Origin: Candidatus Delongbacteria bacterium
GTDB lineage: Bacteria > UBA4055
Assembly (NCBI GenBank): GCA_003252515.1
Contig: QKDR01000156.1
Span: 1 to 37,437, forward strand
Reading direction: 5' to 3'
Length of the DNA stretch: 37,437 nt
A program made the translations under genes and the position numbers. The notes beneath the pieces were generated by a model. It was not told the DNA's origin, did no database searches, and worked only from the letters and a program-made list of their open reading frames with translations. How positions within the stretch are numbered: the first letter of the stretch is position 1; each line of letters starts with the position of its first letter. Positions 32,184-37,437 of the stretch are shown piece by piece.

Positions 32184-32939
32184 TTATTTTACGATTTCTG
32201 TCTTGATTGCATTAATAACTGCAGGAACCATTTGTTGATCTGTAGCCGGTTTCCATGTTATGTCGTAGACATATTCTGTAAGCCTTGCTTCCACCTGATA
32301 TTCAAAAGTCCTATCCACCATGGGAAGATTTTCTAACTGCAAATCCCATTCGCCATAATTCATTTTGATATGACATTTAGCACTCGCATCTCTTTGATCC
32401 GCAGTAACTTTAATATTTCCAACAGCTGAACCTTGAAAAGGAGTTAGCAGGCAACTTGCTATAACCGTGGTGTGTGGTAAGACTCTAACAGATGTTGTTT
32501 GACCAAATGATAACTCTGTAGAAGTTTCCTGAGTGCGCCCTTGTTCAAAATTCAAGTCAACATTTACTTTATGCTGTGACTCAGCTCCACCAAATAAACA
32601 TTTAGCCTCAAATTTCAAGGAATATTCATACCCAAGATGCTGCCCGAAGGTAATAGTTGTTGAATCCGTTCTGGTTATCTTGTGTGTCAAATCAACGTCA
32701 AAATTTTGTTCCACATCCGTTTTATTTTCAGCTCTAGCTTTCCAAGAAAAAGGATCCTGCGGTGTCAAATCGAATGCGGGAAAGTTCAGCTCATACTCTA
32801 CGGCAATGTTGGCAATTAACCAATCATACAGCACCTGAAATTGAATTCTTTCATCATAATACTTCTCGGGGAAACCATCTGGATCCCAAAGCATCTTTTT
32901 TGCAATTTTGAAAATTATTGAGTCTCTGTCCCATGCCAT
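32184..32939 (-). CDS. aerolysin/ETX-MTX2-like beta-pore-forming family protein
   Basis: 251 aa in a single open frame with AAAGGAGG 7 bases before the ATG. Residues about 65-190 show the ETX/MTX2 pattern: SWKARAENKTDVEQNFDVDL, then long Ser/Thr-rich alternating strands (ITRTDSTTITFGQHLGYEYS; RTQETSTELSFGQTTSVRV) and the LPHTTV segment where the family has VPPH. The N-terminal 60 residues are helical and unlike any receptor-binding domain I know. No signal peptide is visible. Such proteins act as pore-formers in many lineages, but domesticated relatives are common, so activity is not claimed. The gene is bounded on both sides by inverted repeats with attC-like boxes, and has its own promoter far upstream. 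Confidence 0.7.
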   Translation of the reverse strand: MAWDRDSIIFKIAKKMLWDPDGFPEKYYDERIQFQVLYDWLIANIAVEYELNFPAFDLTPQDPFSWKARAENKTDVEQNFDVDLTHKITRTDSTTITFGQHLGYEYSLKFEAKCLFGGAESQHKVNVDLNFEQGRTQETSTELSFGQTTSVRVLPHTTVIASCLLTPFQGSAVGNIKVTADQRDASAKCHIKMNYGEWDLQLENLPMVDRTFEYQVEARLTEYVYDITWKPATDQQMVPAVINAIKTEIVK

Positions 32940-32969
32940 ACCAAACCTCCTTTGTTTTTTTGTATATTC

Positions 32970-32990
32970 ATCTAACGCCGCTAATCAGCC
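32970..32990 (-). repeat. inverted repeat, copy 2 (attC-like L'-R' boxes)
   Basis: Read on the minus strand: GGCTGATTAGC (32990-32980), GGC, then GTTAGAT (32976-32970), the integron core form G^TTRRRY. It is the inverted counterpart of copy 1 about 790 bases away. A third GTTAGAT in the same orientation lies at 33233-33227, before the promoter of this transcript. Confidence 0.6.
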
Positions 32991-33176
32991 GCACTGTTTT
33001 TTGCATCCGCTATAATTAATTGTTCGCTGTTGTTCATTGTATTATTACTCCCTAGCTCCCGGAAACAGGTTCAATATTATCAGATAAATTGACCTCAACC
33101 ATGTAAATCAAAATATCAATGTGGCTCATCGTTTTTCTTATACCGAACTTTTTTCAATTGCTGTATGTGTTTTCTG

Positions 33177-33205
33177 AATTTACTGAATAAAATATGTGTT
33201 GTCAA
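33177..33205 (-). promoter_or_regulatory. promoter upstream of the ETX/MTX2-like gene
   Basis: On the minus strand a perfect TTGACA (33205-33200), a 17-base spacer and TAAATT (33182-33177). The start would be near 33170, leaving about 230 bases before the ATG at 32939. That leader holds two tiny frames (33052-33129 and 32981-33037) and the attC-like repeat; I see nothing else in it. It is divergent from the tetR promoter. Confidence 0.55.
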
Positions 33206-33274
33206 GTGTGAAAAATTCTAATATATATCTAACTTGCAAAATACCTGCGCCAATGCCGTACTATTATTTTTTTA

Positions 33275-33303
33275 TTGACTTTATGATTAAACAAAAATAC
33301 ATT
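33275..33303 (+). promoter_or_regulatory. promoter of the tetR-radical SAM operon
   Basis: TTGACT at 33275-33280, a 17-base spacer and TACATT at 33298-33303, reading on as TACATTTG (an exact TAnnTTTG). The palindromic operator begins inside the -10, so a bound regulator would block RNA polymerase. Confidence 0.6.
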
Positions 33304-33331
33304 TGTACGACAATGGTTCTTTTCGTACAAA
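33302..33331 (+). promoter_or_regulatory. palindromic operator, probably for the TetR regulator
   Basis: Perfect 9-bp arms TTTGTACGA (33302-33310) and TCGTACAAA (33323-33331) with a 12-base centre, 18 bases before the tetR ATG. Position over the -10 and start region is typical of TetR-family autoregulation. The centre is longer than in tetO-type sites; two dimers, or a widely spaced half-site pair, are possible. Confidence 0.65.
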
Positions 33332-33348
33332 CTATAAGAGGTACAAAG

Positions 33349-33960
33349 ATGAATGACACGGAGAACAACAAGATAAGCGAGAATAAAAAAGACATAATGA
33401 CAGCTGCCAAAGACCTTTTCCTTAGATACGGCCTGGCAAAAACAACCATAGACGAGATCGCGGCATCAGCAAAAAAAAGTAAATCCACGATATACCAGTT
33501 TTTTTCAGACAAAGAAAACATCCTTGTCGAAGTACTGAATGAAGAAGCGAGATCTCTTTTTCAGCATGTAGTATCGGAAGTAAATAAACAGACAAATTCG
33601 CGTGAGGAATTGAAGACATATATTCAGGCTACATTATCCGAAGTAAAAAAAAGGCTCCTTTTATATTCACTGCTTAAAGGCGAACTTAAGACCAGCATTA
33701 TCAGCTATAATAAAGTAAAAAGCGATATAGATATGTTCGAGAAGGAAGTCGTAAAGAACATTATCTTCAACGGAATAAAGACCGGAGAGTTTTCCGGCCA
33801 TTATGAATCTAAGCTTGATTATATCGCGTATTATATTACGAATTTCACCAGAGGACTGATCCTGCAGCTGATCTTGAACGAAGAGTATAACGAACATATT
33901 GATGCCGATGACAATTTTAATGTCTTCACGGAAATACTAATCAAAGGTCTGGAGAAATAA
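33349..33960 (+). CDS. TetR/AcrR-family transcriptional regulator
   Basis: 203 aa from the ATG at 33349, which has AGAGGT 6 bases before it; the open frame goes back to 33196 but crosses the promoter and operator. The N-terminal helix-turn-helix is typical: IMTAAKDLFLRYGLAKTTIDEIAASAKKSKSTIYQFFSDKENIL. The C-terminal ligand domain is helical (YIQATLSEVKKRLLLYSLLKGELK and onwards) and not assignable to a ligand. It is the first gene of the operon; the radical SAM gene starts 4 bases after its stop. Expected to repress its own operon until an effector binds. Confidence 0.92.
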   Translation: MNDTENNKISENKKDIMTAAKDLFLRYGLAKTTIDEIAASAKKSKSTIYQFFSDKENILVEVLNEEARSLFQHVVSEVNKQTNSREELKTYIQATLSEVKKRLLLYSLLKGELKTSIISYNKVKSDIDMFEKEVVKNIIFNGIKTGEFSGHYESKLDYIAYYITNFTRGLILQLILNEEYNEHIDADDNFNVFTEILIKGLEK

Positions 33961-33964
33961 GAAA

Positions 33965-35173
33965 GTGAAAAAGAAGAAAAGAGATTTCTTCCTGTGCTAT
34001 TTCGAATCGACAAGAGAATGCAATCAGGACTGTAAATACTGCATGACGAAAAAGGATATTTCTCCAGCTGAAAAAGAACTCTCCACGGACGAAGTTAAAC
34101 ATCTGATAATCGACGAAGTAAAAAAAATATGCGCTCAGGGGCTAGTAGCTTTCTCCGGAGGCGAGTTCCTCTTAAGAAAAGACGCGTTTGAACTGCTTGA
34201 ATACAACAGCGGTAAGGAGCTTTACGCTTTCATCAACACTAACGGTGAAGTACTTGATCCGGAAAAAATTAAAATGATAAAGAAAGCTACCCGCGGAAAG
34301 ATCATATTCGGGTTTTCTCTGGATTCCATAGATGAGAACGCTCATAGTGAAACAAGATCGAGTAAACCTGAGGAAATACTTAAACTCGCCCGAATGTGCA
34401 ACAAAGAAAAGATCGGGTATTTTTTTCTTATCACCGTGACCAGGCTCAATATGAATTCGCTCGATAAGACCCTGAAATTTTTAAGAGAGCATAATATCCC
34501 GACATTACGATCGCCTTTTGTGCCTAGAGGCGCAGGGTCCTCGATCAAAGAAATAGGTTTCAACAAAGATGATATGGAAAAAACAATAAATCCGGCGCTT
34601 CGGGGAAACCCTTTGAATTATGTGAGCTTTACTCCATTCTTCGCTTCCCCGGAATATATGAAAAAGACATGGAAACTTCTGGAAATACCTATCTCCACAT
34701 TCGGATGTCAGGCTGCCAGAGGATTTATCGGAGTTAACGCCGAAGGATATGTCGCACCGTGCGTTCATCTTCTGGACTCGGAACTCGACTGCGGGAACGT
34801 AAGAAAAACACCGTTATCCGAGATCATGGCGACTAATCATATCATGAAGAGTCTCGCGGACGGCAGCGAAATAAAGGGAAAATGCGGAAAATGCCGCTAC
34901 AAACATTCCTGCCGGGGATGCAGAGCTCTGGCCTATTACGCGACAGGAGATCCGCTCGAAGCCGATCCCGTCTGCTTCTTCGAACCTGAAGATGAGAACA
35001 CACGATCAGATTTTGAAACAGAATGTAATGAGAAAGTCGCGGAATTCATCAGATTCCTGGCACTCAACAAACCGTGGAACAGGATCTTCAGACCGACCTC
35101 TTTCTGGGCTAAATTAAAAACTATTTCGTGGGTACTGGGCACGTATAAGAAATCTTCCGGAAGGCGTAAATGA
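33965..35173 (+). CDS. radical SAM enzyme with SPASM-type C-terminal cluster domain
   Basis: 402 aa; the start is GTG, close behind tetR. The SAM cluster motif CNQDCKYC gives C19, C23 and C26. FSGGEFLL is the SAM-contact GGE motif and NTNGE follows. The C-terminal SPASM-like part has FGCQAARGFIGVNAEGYVAPCVHL and then CGKCRYKHSCRGCRALAYYATGDPLEADPVC, as in heme/AhbD-NirJ-like and peptide-modifying enzymes. The last 40 residues are basic and aromatic (KPWNRIFRPTSFWAKLKTISWVLGTY), perhaps a membrane-contact helix. No precursor-peptide gene is visible beside it. Overlaps the next gene by ATGA. Substrate unknown. Confidence 0.88.
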   Translation: MKKKKRDFFLCYFESTRECNQDCKYCMTKKDISPAEKELSTDEVKHLIIDEVKKICAQGLVAFSGGEFLLRKDAFELLEYNSGKELYAFINTNGEVLDPEKIKMIKKATRGKIIFGFSLDSIDENAHSETRSSKPEEILKLARMCNKEKIGYFFLITVTRLNMNSLDKTLKFLREHNIPTLRSPFVPRGAGSSIKEIGFNKDDMEKTINPALRGNPLNYVSFTPFFASPEYMKKTWKLLEIPISTFGCQAARGFIGVNAEGYVAPCVHLLDSELDCGNVRKTPLSEIMATNHIMKSLADGSEIKGKCGKCRYKHSCRGCRALAYYATGDPLEADPVCFFEPEDENTRSDFETECNEKVAEFIRFLALNKPWNRIFRPTSFWAKLKTISWVLGTYKKSSGRRK

Positions 35174-36468
35174 GAATATTACTGATAAAACCGAAATGGT
35201 TCATAAGGAACGGTCTTTACAGATTCGTGAACGACATCAAATTCACACCTCTGCATCTCGGAATAATAGCTGCCCTGTCCGATGGTCATGATGTAAAGAT
35301 AATTGACGCTGACTGGGAAGAAATTCCTTTTAATGAAAACTTCGATCTGGTGGGAATAACTGTCACCACATTCACATCAGAACAAGCTTTCGAGATTTCC
35401 TCGAAATTCCGTAACAAAGGGTCAAAAGTGGTATTTGGAGGAGTTCACCCCTGTCTTATGCCTGACGAATGCCTTGAACACGCCGACAGCATAGTGATCG
35501 GTGAAGCGGAATATGTTTGGCCTGAACTTTTAAAAGACGCAGAAAAAGACGTGCTGAAAAAGACATATCGGAATGAAAAACTCGTGGACATGAAAGACAT
35601 TCCTTTTCCCAGAAGGGACCTTCTTACCGAATCTTCGTGGATAGCCTGCGCTCAGATCACGCGCGGATGCCCGAACACATGCCGCTACTGTTACCTTCCC
35701 AACGTCCCGTGGAGAACTTTCAGGAAGCGCGACATAGAGGATGTCTACAATGAGTTGAAAGCCATAAGGCAGAAAGTCATATTCTTTGTCGACGACAACC
35801 TTTTTGCCGATGTCGAGTACGCTATGGAGCTTTTTGACCGTATCGCGCTTTTAAAAAAACTTTTCTCCGTACAGGCGCCGACAACGATCACTGAGAATAA
35901 ACTCCTTCTTTCCAAGCTGAAAAAAGCGGGATGTTTCAATGTTCAGATGGGCTTTCAGACAGTTAACCCGCAATCGCTTGAGTGGGCTTCAATTAAACAG
36001 AATCGCGTAGATAAATATAAAGATATTGTTACCGAATTACACAAATACGGCATTCTTGTGACCGCTTTTCTGATGTTCGGGTTCGACACTGACGACAAAA
36101 ATATCTTTCAGGCTGCAGTCGATATGGTGAAAAATGTGGATATGGACGATGCTCATCTTTATATATTGACACCTTATCCCGGAACTGAAATGTATGAGAA
36201 ATTCAAAAATGAAGGCAGACTGCTTGACGGTCATGAAAGAACCCATTTCGGGTGGGCGAACGCCGTGTTCAAACCTGAACTGATGAGCGCGGAAGAGCTG
36301 GAAAAAGGTGTAAAAGACGCGTACGGACAACTGCACAGACATTTCTCAAGACAGCTTCCCCGCAAAATATTCATGCGGATCCCGTGGCTTATAAAGAACC
36401 CCTCACTATTATACACTCTTATAAAAGGTACTCTCGGAAAAAAGAACGTAGTGAACAAACTGGATTAA
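35170..36468 (+). CDS. B12-binding-type radical SAM enzyme
   Basis: 432 aa. Residues 1-130 form a Rossmann-like cobalamin-binding domain as in class B radical SAM proteins (MRILLIKPKW; LVGITVTTFTSEQAFEIS; VVFGGVHPCLMPDE; IVIGEAEYVWPELL). The SAM cluster motif CPNTCRYC gives C167, C171 and C174, then FVDDNLFAD and MGFQTVNPQSLEW. The C-terminal part ends in a basic hydrophobic stretch (IFMRIPWLIKNPSLLYTLIKG). Relatives methylate unactivated carbons or rearrange tetrapyrroles and hopanoids. Coupled by ATGA to the SPASM enzyme, suggesting two steps on one substrate. Specificity not visible. Confidence 0.9.
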   Translation: MRILLIKPKWFIRNGLYRFVNDIKFTPLHLGIIAALSDGHDVKIIDADWEEIPFNENFDLVGITVTTFTSEQAFEISSKFRNKGSKVVFGGVHPCLMPDECLEHADSIVIGEAEYVWPELLKDAEKDVLKKTYRNEKLVDMKDIPFPRRDLLTESSWIACAQITRGCPNTCRYCYLPNVPWRTFRKRDIEDVYNELKAIRQKVIFFVDDNLFADVEYAMELFDRIALLKKLFSVQAPTTITENKLLLSKLKKAGCFNVQMGFQTVNPQSLEWASIKQNRVDKYKDIVTELHKYGILVTAFLMFGFDTDDKNIFQAAVDMVKNVDMDDAHLYILTPYPGTEMYEKFKNEGRLLDGHERTHFGWANAVFKPELMSAEELEKGVKDAYGQLHRHFSRQLPRKIFMRIPWLIKNPSLLYTLIKGTLGKKNVVNKLD

Positions 36469-36472
36469 CATG

Positions 36473-36503
36473 TTGAGAATCCAATATTTTTTTCGTAAAT
36501 TTG
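36473..36503 (+). promoter_or_regulatory. candidate promoter of the DUF58 gene, possibly leaderless
   Basis: TTGAGA at 36473-36478, a 17-base spacer, then TAAATTTG at 36496-36503 (an exact TAnnTTTG). The ATG at 36511 lies 9 bases past the -10 hexamer and no Shine-Dalgarno sequence is present, so the mRNA may start almost at the start codon. Confidence 0.45.
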
Positions 36504-36510
36504 TTCCTCT

Positions 36511-37410
36511 ATGGCCGAAGACTACAAGAAATATCTGGATCCGGAATTTATAGCGACATTTTCGAATCTCAGCCTGACAACGAGAATGGTCCTCAAGGGA
36601 TATATGTTGGGAATTCATTCAAGCCCTATGAAAGGATTTTCAGCGGAATTCTCCGAGCACAAACAGTACAACGACGGTGATTCTACCAGATTTATAGACT
36701 GGAAAATTTACGGAAGAACTGAAAAATATTTTATAAAACAGTTCGAGGATGAGACGAACATCTATGCCAATATCTTTTTGGACAGATCGGCATCAATGAG
36801 CTTCAGATCGAAAAATTTCAAATATTCAAAGCTGGATTACGGCAAACAGCTCGCCGCGGCGGTCGCGACGATCCTGATCAATCAGAAGGACGCGGTAGGT
36901 TTCGGCAACTATGCGGATGAACTTAAAGAATATATTCCTCCGAGATCTTCCAAGCAGCATCTCAAAAACATACTTATCGATCTTGAAAAGTCTGAATCTT
37001 ATGATGTAAACGAAACTTTCCGCTCGTTCGAGCAGATCAGCTTTAAACTGAGCAGATCAGGGATACTTGTTATAATTTCCGATATGCTGGAGAATCCCGA
37101 CGATCTGATAGGAAGGATACTTACCCTTCAGAAAAGACAGCAGGACATCATAGTTTTCATGATAGCGGATGACGACGAATATAATCTTGAACTGGGCGCA
37201 CATATGAACCTGATAGATTCTGAAACGAACGACAATCTTGTAATTAAAACTTCCCTTCTGAAAAACAAATACAGGGAAATTTACAACGCGCACATAAACA
37301 GGTTCAAAAAAGTCTTTACAGAAAAGAAAATTTATTTTACATTCATTACGACCAGAACGCCCTTCCATATTCCTTTAAGGGAGATCGTTCTCGTAAGAGG
37401 GAAAAAATAA
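36511..37410 (+). CDS. DUF58 / von Willebrand A-like protein
   Basis: 299 aa, complete. SSPMKGFSAEFSEHKQYNDGDSTRFIDWKIYGRTEKYFIKQFEDE is the hallmark DUF58 segment; FLDRSASM then gives a MIDAS-like DxSxS motif, and LVIISDMLENP a later strand. In other bacteria DUF58 genes follow a moxR AAA+ ATPase and precede Bat-type membrane proteins; here no moxR lies upstream, since the neighbour is the radical SAM operon. The next gene starts 14 bases after the stop. Probably an adaptor in a MoxR-type chaperone system in the cytoplasm. Confidence 0.9.
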   Translation: MAEDYKKYLDPEFIATFSNLSLTTRMVLKGYMLGIHSSPMKGFSAEFSEHKQYNDGDSTRFIDWKIYGRTEKYFIKQFEDETNIYANIFLDRSASMSFRSKNFKYSKLDYGKQLAAAVATILINQKDAVGFGNYADELKEYIPPRSSKQHLKNILIDLEKSESYDVNETFRSFEQISFKLSRSGILVIISDMLENPDDLIGRILTLQKRQQDIIVFMIADDDEYNLELGAHMNLIDSETNDNLVIKTSLLKNKYREIYNAHINRFKKVFTEKKIYFTFITTRTPFHIPLREIVLVRGKK

Positions 37411-37424
37411 CTGACGGAGATAAA

Positions 37425-37437
37425 ATGAAACGCTACA
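37425..37437 (+). CDS. start of the next gene (cut by window end)
   Basis: ATG at 37425 with GGAG 5 bases upstream; only four codons (MKRY) are visible. Its position behind a DUF58 gene would fit a Bat-type membrane protein, but nothing in the four residues shows this. Confidence 0.4.

Larger units (their letters stand above)
32159..33028 (-). mobile_element. integron-cassette-like unit around the ETX/MTX2-like gene
   Basis: On the minus strand the gene is preceded by GGCTGATTAGC-GGC-GTTAGAT and followed by ATCTAAC-AAA-GCTAATTCAGCC. This is the layout of L'-R' and R''-L'' boxes of integron attC sites, including 3-base spacers and one extra base in L''. Gaps to the start (30 bases) and stop (3 bases) are short, as in cassettes. 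Upstream, 32970-33028 can be read as a 59-base attC with R'' AGCGAAC, but its inner stem is poor. The right half of the downstream site is not found and no intI is in the window. A small element with terminal inverted repeats is the main alternative. Confidence 0.35.

Noticed and set aside
32981-33037. 18-codon minus-strand frame MNNSEQLIIADAKNSAAD with GGGAG before it
   Set aside because: Its stop lies inside the attC-like repeat and most of it overlaps the 59-base candidate site; too short to support as a gene.
33052-33129. 25-codon minus-strand frame starting MSHIDILIYM
   Set aside because: No Shine-Dalgarno sequence, no similarity recognised; likely chance in a leader.
1-37437. CRISPR arrays, tRNA or rRNA genes, insertion sequences with transposases
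   Set aside because: None seen: no regularly spaced repeats, no tRNA-like cloverleaf in the intergenic gaps, no transposase or integrase frame.

Overview
The window reads as chromosome of an uncultured Gram-negative bacterium, probably in or near the FCB (Fibrobacterota-Chlorobiota-Bacteroidota) assemblage. Evidence for an outer membrane is a lipoprotein alpha-2-macroglobulin paired with PbpC, a lipoprotein ApbE and a beta-strand-rich exported protein. Several promoters carry a -10 element close to TAnnTTTG, the form known from Bacteroidota, and two SD-less genes look leaderless. The lineage is an inference; no rRNA or marker phylogeny is available here.

Layout. (1) 1-4412, minus: apbE, pyrK, trpS, a phosphohexomutase and the start of an exported protein, tightly packed. 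(2) 4493-5254, minus: an exported protein of unknown function, transcribed back to back with the next block. (3) 5473-12869, plus: one long operon, panB-panC-single-domain glmU-exported beta protein-LytR_C protein-murL-murD2-M48/TerB protease. It combines pantothenate synthesis with peptidoglycan precursor synthesis. murL/murD2 indicate the rare route in which L-Glu is added first and epimerised afterwards. (4) 16972-12841, minus: purF, a membrane protein with a cysteine-rich tail, a helical-repeat protein, a coiled-coil protein and an L,D-transpeptidase, with overlapping ends. (5) 18121-17054, minus: flavodoxin and a YqhA-family protein. (6) 18228-19364, plus: acyltransferase 3. (7) 27267-19367, minus: alpha-2-macroglobulin and pbpC.

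(8) 27490-33240 looks accessory and contains the only long non-coding stretches. It holds a secreted metzincin-type protease of 1087 aa, an exported 299-aa partner, and a gene with an aerolysin/ETX-MTX2-like domain. That last gene is flanked by inverted repeats laid out like integron attC half-sites. Between it and the protease pair lies a roughly 265-nt leader RNA with two mutually exclusive folds, starting at a predicted promoter.

(9) 33275-36468, plus: a TetR regulator with a perfect 9-bp palindromic operator at its own promoter, then a SPASM-type radical SAM enzyme and a B12-binding-type radical SAM enzyme in one operon. This is an uncharacterised regulated modification system. (10) 36511-end, plus: a DUF58 protein and the first codons of the next gene.

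The points most worth a second look are the attC-like flanks, the bistable leader, the TetR/two-radical-SAM operon, the MurL/MurD2 pair and the M48-TerB fusion.
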